Below, piece by piece: positions 1-6,664 of a stretch of DNA of 10,243 nucleotides. The stretch covers positions 1-10,243 of the forward strand of contig NZ_CAMJRK010000055.1 of the NCBI RefSeq assembly GCF_946222815.1, written 5' to 3'. The DNA comes from an uncultured Leuconostoc sp. (GTDB taxonomy: Bacteria; Bacillota; Bacilli; Lactobacillales; Lactobacillaceae). Both the position numbers and the translations under genes were made by a program. Each line of letters starts with the position of its first letter. Positions within the stretch are counted from its first letter, which is position 1. A model generated the notes under the pieces. It was not told the origin of the DNA. It did not search any database and was given only the letters and a program-made list of their open reading frames with translations.

Positions 1-92
1 GAGACAGCAAGGAAAAGGCAGTAGAAGTTAACCCTGAATTAGAGATTTTAACTGAAATTCGTGATTTATTGGAATCTGAAAAAAAAGCATAA
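1..92 (+). CDS. mscL: C-terminal end of large-conductance mechanosensitive channel MscL (partial)
   Basis: Only the last 29 codons are present (frame beginning at base 3, TAA at 90-92); the gene enters from the left edge. The visible tail is charged and ends with LTEIRDLLESEKKA. The string LTEIRDLL is the typical ending of MscL proteins, where it forms the cytoplasmic C-terminal helix bundle of the pentameric channel. MscL opens under membrane tension to release solutes during osmotic downshock. The membrane segments lie outside the window, so the call rests on this short tail alone. A hairpin terminator follows 18 bases after the stop, which fits the end of a transcription unit. Confidence 0.7.
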   Translation, partial: DSKEKAVEVNPELEILTEIRDLLESEKKA

Positions 93-110
93 CGTTCGCA
101 TTTTAAAGTC

Positions 111-152
111 AATCCGCCCAAAAACTGACCTTGTTGTTTGGACGGATTTTTT
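111..152 (+). terminator. Rho-independent terminator after mscL
   Basis: Arms 111-122 (AATCCGCCCAAA) and 137-148 (TTTGGACGGATT) pair over 12 positions with one C-A mismatch and a 14-base loop. The right arm runs into six T residues (147-152). It sits 18 bases after the mscL stop and ahead of the next gene. Confidence 0.8.
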
Positions 153-159
153 GTATAGT
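131..159 (+). promoter_or_regulatory. Possible promoter of the deoxynucleoside kinase gene
   Basis: A -10-like TATAGT at 154-159 lies 17 bases downstream of a weak -35-like TTGTTG at 131-136. The start site would be near 166, giving a leader of about 24 bases to the ATG at 190. The -35 element lies inside the mscL terminator hairpin. The -10 is reasonable (5 of 6 bases), but the -35 matches in only 3 of 6. Confidence 0.4.
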
Positions 160-179
160 TATTAGGTTACTAAATTATT

Positions 180-184
180 GGAGG
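180..184 (+). promoter_or_regulatory. Shine-Dalgarno GGAGG that sets the kinase start
   Basis: GGAGG at 180-184 lies 5 bases before ATG 190 and 8 before GTG 193. It overlaps the in-frame TTG at 178, ruling that codon out as the start. Confidence 0.8.
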
Positions 185-189
185 TCGTC

Positions 190-822
190 ATGGTGATTAT
201 TACCGCAGGCATGATTGGCGTCGGAAAAACAACATTAACTGGGTTGATTGCTGAACATTTTGGCACAAAAGCCTTTTATGAGCCAGTGGGCGACAATCCT
301 GTACTCCCACTTTATTATTCCGACCCAAAACAGTATGGTTTCTTACTACAAATTTATTTTCTTAATCGTCGTTTTGATATGATTAAGCAGGCACTAGCAG
401 ATGATAATAATGTGTTAGATCGCTCAATTTATGAAGACGCTTTATTTACATCTGAGAACCATAAAGATGGTAACATCACAGATGCTGAAATGAGCGTTTA
501 CACACAACTACTTGATAATATGATGGCTGAACTACAAAAATTGCCTAAAAAAGCCCCTGATTTACTCGTTTACGCTGAAACTGACTTTGAAACTATCCTC
601 TACCGCATTAAAAAACGTGGACGTGATTACGAACAGTTTGACGATAATGATGCCTTACGTCAGTATTATTTCCGTATGTGGTCGGCATATCGTGATTGGT
701 TTGAGTCATACGATGCATCACCAAAAATAAAAATTGATTTACAAACATTTGATCTAGAACAAGAACAAAATCAAAAAGCTATCTTACAACAAATTGATCA
801 AGCATTAAAAGCAATACATTAA
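190..822 (+). CDS. Deoxynucleoside kinase (deoxyadenosine/deoxyguanosine kinase family)
   Basis: This cytoplasmic salvage enzyme phosphorylates deoxynucleosides to their 5'-monophosphates using ATP. With the ATG at 190 the protein has 210 residues, normal for the dNK family. It carries a P-loop GMIGVGKT (7-14), the EP pair near 31-32, the DRS motif (77-79, in LDRSIYEDALF), and an arginine-rich LID stretch RIKKRGRDYEQ in the C-terminal half. The frame is open from a TTG at 178, but that codon overlaps the Shine-Dalgarno GGAGG (180-184), so ATG 190 (5-base spacing) or GTG 193 (8-base spacing) is the likely start. The long identity with Lactobacillus dAK/dGK-type proteins (FLLQIYFLNRRF, NNVLDRSIYEDALF) suggests purine deoxynucleosides as substrates, but dA versus dG preference cannot be read from sequence. 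Only one kinase gene is present here, whereas some lactobacilli have a tandem pair. It has its own terminator and appears monocistronic. Confidence 0.92.
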   Translation: MVIITAGMIGVGKTTLTGLIAEHFGTKAFYEPVGDNPVLPLYYSDPKQYGFLLQIYFLNRRFDMIKQALADDNNVLDRSIYEDALFTSENHKDGNITDAEMSVYTQLLDNMMAELQKLPKKAPDLLVYAETDFETILYRIKKRGRDYEQFDDNDALRQYYFRMWSAYRDWFESYDASPKIKIDLQTFDLEQEQNQKAILQQIDQALKAIH

Positions 823-864
823 AAATACGTTCATCACTGTTTTAATTAGTGATGAACGTATTTT
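822..864. terminator. Bidirectional terminator between the kinase gene and ruvA
   Basis: Arms 822-838 and 848-864 form a perfect 17-bp stem (core TACGTTCATCACT) with a 9-base loop. T runs flank it on both strands (T861-866 on +, five T on - opposite 821-825). It begins within the kinase stop codon and ends directly before the ruvA stop codon at 865-867, so it can serve both convergent genes. Confidence 0.9.
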
Positions 865-1455
865 TTAATTGACTAATAATTTTAATGCTGAACGAATATA
901 ACCATCTGTGGTATCACGTTTCATGGCTAAAGTTTTTTCTAATTTAGCAACTTCTTTAGCACTATAACCTAATGATTCTAAAGCCTCCAAGGCATCAGAC
1001 AATGCCTGGTTTGAATTTGACTGTGCCACTGGCGTTACCATGCCAACGGCGGCAGCCAAATCGTCCAATTTTCCTTTCAAATCCAAAACAATTTGTTGTG
1101 CTGTTTTTTTACCCACACCTGGAAACTGTGTGAGGTAAGTGGCATCATCATTTGCAACAGCATGAACTAAGCCAGCTGCATCATCACTAGCTAAAATAGC
1201 CAAGGCACTTTTAGGCCCAATACCAGAAACATTTAACAACTTATTGAACAATATTTTTTCATTTTCATCAATAAAACCATACATCGCAATTTCATTTTCA
1301 CGTACGATTTGTTCCACGTAAACATGCGATTCCACATTTTGTTCAAAACGATATGGATTAGCTACAAACAGTTTGTACCCCACACCACTGCGATCACAAA
1401 TGACTAAATAGGCTGGGTAAATATTCGTAATTAAACCATTAATATATTCGTACAC
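865..1455 (-). CDS. ruvA: Holliday junction branch migration protein RuvA
   Basis: RuvA binds four-way DNA junctions as a tetramer and loads the RuvB hexameric motors that drive branch migration in recombinational repair. At 196 residues it is full length. An OB-fold domain (about 1-62, beginning MYEYINGLI and including GVGY at 24-27) is followed by two helix-hairpin-helix motifs, NVSGIGPKSALAIL (75-88) and FPGVGKKTAQQI (111-122). A short linker near 132-148 leads to the small RuvB-contacting domain at the C terminus (ALEALESLGYSAKE region). The start codon is GTG, preceded by a good Shine-Dalgarno (AGGGAG, about 8 bases upstream). It is the last gene of the - strand group, 118 bases after queA, and is separated from ruvB by queA and a phosphoesterase gene, unlike the usual ruvA-ruvB pair. 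Confidence 0.97.
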   Translation of the reverse strand: MYEYINGLITNIYPAYLVICDRSGVGYKLFVANPYRFEQNVESHVYVEQIVRENEIAMYGFIDENEKILFNKLLNVSGIGPKSALAILASDDAAGLVHAVANDDATYLTQFPGVGKKTAQQIVLDLKGKLDDLAAAVGMVTPVAQSNSNQALSDALEALESLGYSAKEVAKLEKTLAMKRDTTDGYIRSALKLLVN

Positions 1456-1573
1456 TGTTATTTCTCCCTTAAATCAAATATTGTCAGTTTATCATAAAAA
1501 TTAAGTGATGATATACTTTTTGAAAACTATTATTTGTTCAGAGACATGTGGTTACACCCTGCCTCAATTATCC
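1456..1573 (-). other. queA-ruvA intergenic gap
   Basis: This 118-base AT-rich gap is the largest within the - strand gene group. A TATGAT hexamer about 40 bases before the ruvA GTG could be a -10 element, but the base run 17 bases further upstream resembles no -35. I see no strong hairpin terminator after queA. Whether ruvA has its own promoter or is read through from queA is unresolved. Confidence 0.3.
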
Positions 1574-2635
1574 CTAACGCTTGATAAGCATTGCATCCCC
1601 AAAACTAAAGAAACGATACTTGTCATCCACCGCATGCTGATAAGCATTCAAAATATTTTCACGTCCTGTAAAGGCCGCGACTAACATAACCAACGTTGAC
1701 TTAGGAAGATGAAAATTTGTAATAAAGGCATCAACCGTTGTCCACTGATAACCTGGTTTAATAAATATATCAGTCCAACCTGAATCAGCTTGCAATTGCC
1801 CATTAAATTTTGAGCCAATTGTTTCCAATGTACGAATAGACGTCGTTCCAGTCGCGATAATGCGTCCGCCATTAGCATGAACTTGAGTCAAAGCATCTGC
1901 CGCCTCTTGACTCAACTGATAGAACTCTGAATGCATTTTATGATCTTCAATGTTCTCTTCTTCAACTGGTCTAAATGTTCCCAAACCAACATGTAATGTT
2001 AATTCAACAGTTTTGACACCCTTTGCGCGCACCTTATCTAACAATTCTGGTGTCCAGTGCAAACCAGCCGTTGGTGCTGCCGCAGAACCATCAACCTTTG
2101 AATAAACAGTTTGATAGCGTTCTTGATCTGCCAGCTTTTCTTTAATATAAGGTGGCAGTGGCATCTCGCCTAATTTTTCTAATAATTCCATGAAAATGCC
2201 ATCATAGTGGAATTCAATATAGCGCCCACCATGTTCCAATTCGCCAACAACTGTGGCAGTCATGACTGGGTTGTCAATATCATCACCAAAAATAATCGTT
2301 GAGCCAACAGGTGATTTTTTAGCAGGCTTAACCAATGTTTCCCAGACATCTCCATGATCTTGACGCAATAATAACACTTCAGCATGTCCGCCTGTTTCAG
2401 GACGCACACCATGTAACCGTGCTGGTAACACACGCGAGTTATTCATCACAATGGCATCCCCTGGGTTCACATAGTCTAGGATGTCATAAAAATGTTTATC
2501 TTCATACGCGCCTGTATCCGCATCCAAAACTAGCAAACGTGATGAATCACGCTGCTTTAATGGCGTTTGGGCAATGAGCGCTTCTGGTAAGTCATAATCA
2601 AAATCTGCTAATTGGTAATGTTGTTCTTCAGTCAT
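1574..2635 (-). CDS. queA: S-adenosylmethionine:tRNA ribosyltransferase-isomerase QueA
   Basis: QueA transfers and rearranges the ribosyl part of SAM onto 7-aminomethyl-7-deazaguanine in tRNA, making epoxyqueuosine at the wobble position of GUN anticodons. The protein from ATG 2635 has 353 residues, close to the family's roughly 340-350. Family signatures include LIAQTPLKQRDSSRLLVLD near the N terminus, MNNSRVLPARLHG, PTAGLHWTPELL, LTLHVGLGTFRPV followed by HSEFY, and IATGTTSIRTLE. The frame extends upstream to a GTG at 2644, but that GTG lies inside the Shine-Dalgarno AGGTGA, so ATG 2635 is preferred. The start overlaps the end of the upstream phosphoesterase gene by 8 bases (ATGACTGA), which points to translational coupling. 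In many Lactobacillales queA follows ruvAB directly; here it lies between ruvB and ruvA. Confidence 0.96.
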   Translation of the reverse strand: MTEEQHYQLADFDYDLPEALIAQTPLKQRDSSRLLVLDADTGAYEDKHFYDILDYVNPGDAIVMNNSRVLPARLHGVRPETGGHAEVLLLRQDHGDVWETLVKPAKKSPVGSTIIFGDDIDNPVMTATVVGELEHGGRYIEFHYDGIFMELLEKLGEMPLPPYIKEKLADQERYQTVYSKVDGSAAAPTAGLHWTPELLDKVRAKGVKTVELTLHVGLGTFRPVEEENIEDHKMHSEFYQLSQEAADALTQVHANGGRIIATGTTSIRTLETIGSKFNGQLQADSGWTDIFIKPGYQWTTVDAFITNFHLPKSTLVMLVAAFTGRENILNAYQHAVDDKYRFFSFGDAMLIKR

Positions 2636-3488
2636 GTTTTTCACCTATATTGCCTTGTAGAGTCGTTGTTTTTTCAAATTCAAATCCAGTTAAGGCAACT
2701 TTTTCTTTTGCCTGATCTGATAATACTTTATCTTCATTAGGGATGTTAAACGCTTTTAAGACATCTGCATAGGTCAAATCATTCCTATTAAGATAATCCA
2801 CTAACAATGCTAATTCATGTCGCTGCGTAGCAGTTGGCTTATTAATGGTAATCGTCTCATCAAATGCCCGTTCAATCAGGCGATCATAACGTTTATTTTC
2901 TGATTCTATTTGATATAATTGCGCCATCTTTTTTTGGCGTGCAACCAAAAGTGGTGTCAACTCATCAAAACTAATGGGTGCACCAAACTCTCTGGTTTGC
3001 ATATACTCTGAATCTAACGACAAGTTAATCATACCGGTAGATTGATACTCAGCTTCATGAATATGACCATGAACAGATAACATTGGGTAAGGTAAATCAA
3101 TAGCATAATGACTCAACCACACTTGTACCCCATTAATTTTAACTGCTTTGGCAGTCTCAACAACTTCTATGATACCCGTTTCTGGGGTCTTTAGCGCTGC
3201 TTTTATTTGATCAGAATGATCGTGATTGCCCTTAAAAAAGACAATATGCCCATTTAACCGTATTAATTGCGCAACAAAATCTTGCTTTTTTCTAAACATT
3301 CCAAGATCACCTAAAAAATACACGGTATCTTCAGCTTTAACAACATTATTCCAAGTTGTTTCAAGGTAAGTATCCATGTTTTGAATCGTTGGTTCAATGC
3401 CTAGCTCACGTAGAGATTCTTCACGTGATTTATCAAAATATAAAATTTTTTCATGGTTAAAATGCGTATCCGACATAATATATTGCAT
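2628..3488 (-). CDS. Calcineurin-like metallophosphoesterase with C-terminal extension, function unknown
   Basis: The N-terminal part (about 1-175) is a metallophosphoesterase with its full metal-ligand set: SDTHFNH (D7, H9), GDLG (D61), KGNHDH (N88, H89), SHYAI (H127) and HGHIH (H140, H142, H144). Its start, including DTHFNHEKI and the later EDTVYFLGDLG, resembles the small COG4186-type phosphoesterases of about 170 residues. Residues from about 176 to 286 lie beyond that fold; they look helical and charged (ARQKKMAQLYQIESENKRYD, then a region with DYLNRNDLTYADVLKAFNI), and I do not recognise them. No signal peptide or membrane segment is visible, so it is probably cytoplasmic. Its ATG shares one base with the ruvB stop (TAATG), with a Shine-Dalgarno AAAGGG 7 bases upstream, and its own stop overlaps queA by 8 bases. 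The substrate is unknown; a nucleotide or nucleic-acid phosphodiester is a guess from context. Confidence 0.88.
   Translation of the reverse strand: MQYIMSDTHFNHEKILYFDKSREESLRELGIEPTIQNMDTYLETTWNNVVKAEDTVYFLGDLGMFRKKQDFVAQLIRLNGHIVFFKGNHDHSDQIKAALKTPETGIIEVVETAKAVKINGVQVWLSHYAIDLPYPMLSVHGHIHEAEYQSTGMINLSLDSEYMQTREFGAPISFDELTPLLVARQKKMAQLYQIESENKRYDRLIERAFDETITINKPTATQRHELALLVDYLNRNDLTYADVLKAFNIPNEDKVLSDQAKEKVALTGFEFEKTTTLQGNIGEKHD
2641..2646 (-). promoter_or_regulatory. Shine-Dalgarno of queA inside the upstream gene
   Basis: AGGTGA on the - strand (2646 to 2641) lies 5 bases before ATG 2635 and within the last codons of the phosphoesterase gene. It contains the upstream in-frame GTG, which argues against GTG as the start and for re-initiation by ribosomes finishing the upstream gene. 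Confidence 0.7.
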
Positions 3489-4555
3489 TATTGTTCCCTT
3501 TGATACGGTAGTTTAAGGTGTTCATAGGCGCTTTGAGTGACAACACGACCACGTGGTGTGCGCTGCAAAAAGCCAATTTGTAATAAATAAGGTTCAACCA
3601 TAGACTCTAATGTTTCAGCCTCTTCGCCAATATTGGCCGCAATAGTGTTTAAACCTACAGGGCCACCCTTATAATACGCAATCATGGTGCCTAGGAATTT
3701 GTGATCTGTTTCATCAAGGCCACGATTATCGACACGTAATTTATTCAACGAAACATCAACAATGGCTTTGTCAATTGCTGATTTACCCTCTACTTGTGCA
3801 AAATCACGGACACGTTTCAACAATCGATTAGCAATACGTGGTGTCCCCCGTGATCGCAAAGCGACTTCATAAGCGCCCTCTGATTTAATTGGGGCGTTAA
3901 AAATATCTGATGATCGCACGACGATTTCTTGTAACTCTTCTGGTGTGTAATAGGCCATTGAATTAATGATGCCAAAACGATCACGTAAGGGTTTTGATAG
4001 CATGCCTGGTCTTGTAGTTGCACCAATTAATGTAAAAGGTGGTAATGGAAAATGAACCGCACGTGCTGTCGGTCCTTGACCGACCATAATGTCAACAAAG
4101 TAATCTTCCATCGCCGAATACATAATTTCTTCAATATTCGTTGGTAAGCGATGAATTTCATCAATAAATAAAATATCACCTGGTTCCAGTTCGTTCAGTA
4201 AGGCTACTAAATCTCCTGGCTTCTCAATTGCCGGACCAGAAGTTGTTTTAATATGCACAGCCATTTCGTTTGCAATAATCATGGCTAATGTTGTTTTCCC
4301 TAACCCTGGTGGTCCAAATAGCAACACATGATCTAATGCCTCTTCACGTTGCTTGGCTGCAGAAATATAAACATTAAGTTCTTCTTTTAAGGCAGCTTGA
4401 CCAATATATTCACGCAAAAATTGCGGACGTAATGATAATTCATTACGTTGTTCCGCCTCATTTGCTGCTGCATCACGTATTAATTGATCCCCTGCGGTAT
4501 TTTCATCATACCATTGGTTAAATTGTGGTTCTTGTTGATCTACCATATTTATCAT
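3488..4555 (-). CDS. ruvB: Holliday junction branch migration ATPase RuvB
   Basis: RuvB is the AAA+ motor that, assembled as hexamers on RuvA-bound junctions, pulls DNA arms through by ATP hydrolysis. The 355 residues contain a Walker A GPPGLGKT (81-88), Walker B LFIDEIH (129-135, D132 and E133), sensor 1 LIGATTRPG (176-184), an arginine finger in LRDRFG (R191), sensor 2 in GTPRIANR (R240), and a C-terminal winged helix ending with FLQRTPRGR. The N terminus before LRPQ (43-45) is roughly 15-20 residues longer than common relatives, and a second in-frame ATG lies at 4546 (M4). Neither ATG has a recognisable Shine-Dalgarno. It lies 46 bases after the yfcE-like gene and overlaps the following phosphoesterase by one base. 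No ruvC is seen; Gram-positives of this group normally use RecU as resolvase. Confidence 0.97.
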   Translation of the reverse strand: MINMVDQQEPQFNQWYDENTAGDQLIRDAAANEAEQRNELSLRPQFLREYIGQAALKEELNVYISAAKQREEALDHVLLFGPPGLGKTTLAMIIANEMAVHIKTTSGPAIEKPGDLVALLNELEPGDILFIDEIHRLPTNIEEIMYSAMEDYFVDIMVGQGPTARAVHFPLPPFTLIGATTRPGMLSKPLRDRFGIINSMAYYTPEELQEIVVRSSDIFNAPIKSEGAYEVALRSRGTPRIANRLLKRVRDFAQVEGKSAIDKAIVDVSLNKLRVDNRGLDETDHKFLGTMIAYYKGGPVGLNTIAANIGEEAETLESMVEPYLLQIGFLQRTPRGRVVTQSAYEHLKLPYQREQ

Positions 4556-4601
4556 TTTACCATGTTTGTTGGATCTTTATATAAAAGTCTGTCCAGCAAA
4601 A

Positions 4602-5138
4602 TTAACGTGCTATTTCTACTGTGAGATTATCTAACAATAGGTGCGAACGATTATAAAAATGGACAATAAACTTATCTGGCTCAACGACTAACACAGCATA
4701 TGTCCCGCCAATTGATGCGCGCGGTCCTTTTGGGACACTCGTTGATCCTGGATTAATAAATAACTTACCATTATAGGCCAGTGCGCCATCAATATGTGTA
4801 TGCCCAAATAAAACAACCTGAGCATGACTCTCACGCGCTGCTATATCCAATAATTCCAAATTAGCCCAAGCATTAAAGGTTGTCACATCATATAAATGCC
4901 CATGTGTTTGAAAAAAAGTCACATGATCAATCGTTGTCGCGCGTGCTTCAACAAAATCAGCATCATAGTCCATATTACCAATAACAGTTGAAACACCATC
5001 AAAAACAGTATCTTCTGCAGCCAATTCTGAATCACCATTAAAAAAAATACCATCAACTTGGGATTGCCATTTGTTAATAATATTAGACAATATTGCTCGA
5101 TCACCATGACTATCTGAAACAATTAAAAATTTTGACAT
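4602..5138 (-). CDS. YfcE/MJ0936-type metallophosphodiesterase
   Basis: This is a small soluble phosphodiesterase of the YfcE/Vps29-like group, whose members hydrolyse phosphodiester bonds of artificial substrates; the physiological substrate is generally unknown. The 178 residues show the ordered metal-ligand motifs SDSHGD (D9, H11), NGDSE (D36), IGNMD (N55), QTHGH (H79, H81) and FGHTH (H113, H115), followed by the family ending INPGSTSVPKG. Many relatives have GNCD where this one has GNMD; the ligand Asn is kept. The ATG is 10 bases after the stop of murI-rdgB, and the closest ribosome-binding candidate, AAGTGA, is weak. In many Firmicutes the order racE-rdgB-yfcE/ysnB is conserved, and this window matches it. 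Confidence 0.93.
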   Translation of the reverse strand: MSKFLIVSDSHGDRAILSNIINKWQSQVDGIFFNGDSELAAEDTVFDGVSTVIGNMDYDADFVEARATTIDHVTFFQTHGHLYDVTTFNAWANLELLDIAARESHAQVVLFGHTHIDGALAYNGKLFINPGSTSVPKGPRASIGGTYAVLVVEPDKFIVHFYNRSHLLLDNLTVEIAR

Positions 5139-5148
5139 ATGATATCAC

Positions 5149-6606
5149 TTATATTCCTTTCAGCCATTCTGGTAGGTGCTTACTCAATTCTTGTAAGGCC
5201 AAGCCACGATGGCTAACCTGATTTTTTTCGTTTGCAGTTAATTGGGCAAATGTTTTATCAAACTGAGGGACTAAGAAAAGTGGATCATAGCCAAAACCGT
5301 TATCACCATGCGGTTGATCTGTTATGAAGCCATGTACTGTACCCGTTGCTACTAACTTAGGTTTATTTGGACCAATCAACACAAGGACACTATTGAACTG
5401 TGCCTCACGCGATGTAACACCTTTAAGATTTTTTAAAACTTTATTATTATTGGCCAGATCATCGTGGTCCCCTGCATATCGTGCAGAATACACACCTGGT
5501 TGCCCATCTAAGGCATCAATCGATAAGCCAGAGTCATCTGCTAAGATATAGTCATTTGGCGCAATTTGAGCAATTGTCATCACTTTTTTTGTCGCATTTT
5601 CTTCAAAGGTTGTCCCATCTTCAATAATTTCAGGTACATTATCCCCCAAATCACGTAACGGTATTACTGTGAGGTCGATACCGTTATCAGTCAAAATAGC
5701 TTTTATTTCGGTTATTTTATGTTGGTTGTTACTAGCCACAATAAGTCTAGGCATACTAATTTCCTCTAAATGCTGCAATATACCATTGCCTACAATTTTT
5801 AAATGACGCACATCAAGCTCATGGGTGCGCGTTAGCCAGTTTGTCGCAATAATTTTAAACGTTTGATCGTCATTATCACTCGTCGTGTAATAAACATCGT
5901 CATTATGATTATGTTTGATGTCACTATTTAAATCTAATTCATTCAATTCTTGTTGCATGGCATAAACAGTTTCACGGCCGGAATCAATCAAAGTCACTTG
6001 TGGACCAACTGCCTCTTGAATAAAGGATTCAAGCAATGGAAAATGCGTGCAACCTAATATTAATGTATCAATTCCAGCGGCTTTAAATGGTGCTAAATGA
6101 TTCATGACAATATCTCGTGTGGCTTGATCTTGATACTTATTTGCCTCAACTAATTGTACAAAATCAGGCTCACTTTGTGACAAAACGACTGTTTCAGTGT
6201 CATATTGATATATTTGCGATTCGTAGGCTTTAGAATTCACAGTGCCTTCAGTTGCAATGATGCCAACTGTTTTATTTTTAGTCGCCAATTGTGCAGCTTG
6301 CGCACCTGGTTGGATAACGCCAATGACCGGAATCAATAATTTTTCTTGCAGTACAATTAATGCACGTGCTGTGGCCGTATTACAGGCAATGACAAGCATT
6401 TTAATGTGCTTTTCTGTCACCAGATAATGCGCCATTTGCAATGTATAAGCAATCACCTCATCCGTCGTCCGTGGCCCATAAGGCATACGTGCTGTATCGC
6501 CAATAAAGATAAATTGTTCGTTAGGTAGTTGCTTCTGCGCTTCTTTAATGACTGTTAGGCCACCAACACCAGAATCAACCATCCCGATTGGATTATTTTT
6601 ATTCAT
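5149..6606 (-). CDS. murI-rdgB: Fused glutamate racemase and RdgB (dITP/XTP pyrophosphatase)
   Basis: Residues 1 to about 270 are glutamate racemase, making D-glutamate for peptidoglycan: VDSGVGG (D11, S12), GDTARMPYGPR (36-46), ACNTATAR with catalytic C75, and ILGCTHFP with catalytic C186 and H188. A linker (about 270-284) leads to residues 285-485, a complete RdgB/HAM1 enzyme that hydrolyses dITP, XTP and ITP to monophosphates: MPRLIVASNNQHK, FEENATKK, ADDSGLSIDALDGQPGVYSA, GFGYDPLF and SHRGLAL. In many bacteria these are two adjacent genes; here no stop separates them. The junction codon M285 (base 5754) is the natural RdgB start and has its own Shine-Dalgarno, so free RdgB may also be made. 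The usual ACP-like stretch before FVPLVE in the racemase is altered (SQSEPDFVQLVE). No Shine-Dalgarno precedes ATG 6606. The next gene, yfcE-like, starts 10 bases downstream. Confidence 0.95.
   Translation of the reverse strand: MNKNNPIGMVDSGVGGLTVIKEAQKQLPNEQFIFIGDTARMPYGPRTTDEVIAYTLQMAHYLVTEKHIKMLVIACNTATARALIVLQEKLLIPVIGVIQPGAQAAQLATKNKTVGIIATEGTVNSKAYESQIYQYDTETVVLSQSEPDFVQLVEANKYQDQATRDIVMNHLAPFKAAGIDTLILGCTHFPLLESFIQEAVGPQVTLIDSGRETVYAMQQELNELDLNSDIKHNHNDDVYYTTSDNDDQTFKIIATNWLTRTHELDVRHLKIVGNGILQHLEEISMPRLIVASNNQHKITEIKAILTDNGIDLTVIPLRDLGDNVPEIIEDGTTFEENATKKVMTIAQIAPNDYILADDSGLSIDALDGQPGVYSARYAGDHDDLANNNKVLKNLKGVTSREAQFNSVLVLIGPNKPKLVATGTVHGFITDQPHGDNGFGYDPLFLVPQFDKTFAQLTANEKNQVSHRGLALQELSKHLPEWLKGI
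5762..5767 (-). promoter_or_regulatory. Internal Shine-Dalgarno at the murI/rdgB junction
   Basis: On the - strand, AGAGGA (5767 to 5762) lies 7 bases before the in-frame ATG at 5754-5752, which is codon 285 of the fusion and the expected first codon of RdgB. An out-of-frame TAG lies just upstream of that ATG. This looks like a retained start signal from a once separate rdgB. Confidence 0.65.
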
Positions 6607-6613
6607 ATTTATA

Positions 6614-6641
6614 ATTATGAACGGAAAATTTAAGAATGCAA
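6614..6641 (-). promoter_or_regulatory. Candidate murI-rdgB promoter, possibly giving a leaderless mRNA
   Basis: On the - strand, TTGCAT (6641 to 6636) and CATAAT (6619 to 6614) are spaced by 16 bases. Transcription would start about 7 bases further on, at roughly 6607, directly against ATG 6606. The -10 matches 5 of 6 consensus bases; the -35 matches only TTG. No Shine-Dalgarno is present between this element and the ATG. Confidence 0.4.
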
Positions 6642-6650
6642 GTTTTCTAG

Positions 6651-6664
6651 ACCAAAAATTTGGT
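6651..6664. repeat. Small inverted repeat next to the yslB -10 box
   Basis: ACCAAAAATTTGGT is a 6+2+6 perfect inverted repeat whose last base is the first base of the TATAAT box. Two more flanking bases on each side also pair after a mismatch. Its position suggests an operator, but a short AT-rich palindrome can arise by chance. Confidence 0.35.

Noticed and set aside
178..189. Upstream TTG start for the deoxynucleoside kinase
   Set aside because: It overlaps the Shine-Dalgarno GGAGG, and the extra residues (MEVV) precede the usual family N terminus.
1456..1573. Riboswitch or leader RNA before ruvA
   Set aside because: Only weak, short pairings (for example TATCAT with ATGATA) are visible in the AT-rich gap, with no recognisable aptamer core or terminator.
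2335..2577. Open frame of 80 codons on the + strand inside queA
   Set aside because: It lies antisense to a gene with clear family motifs, has no ribosome-binding site, and its product resembles nothing.
2636..2644. Upstream GTG start for queA
   Set aside because: The GTG lies within the Shine-Dalgarno AGGTGA that serves ATG 2635.
5149..6606. murI-rdgB fusion as a sequencing frameshift artefact
   Set aside because: Both halves are complete with intact motifs and an in-frame linker. A single-base error hiding a stop at the junction cannot be excluded, but nothing in the local sequence, such as a long homopolymer, suggests one.
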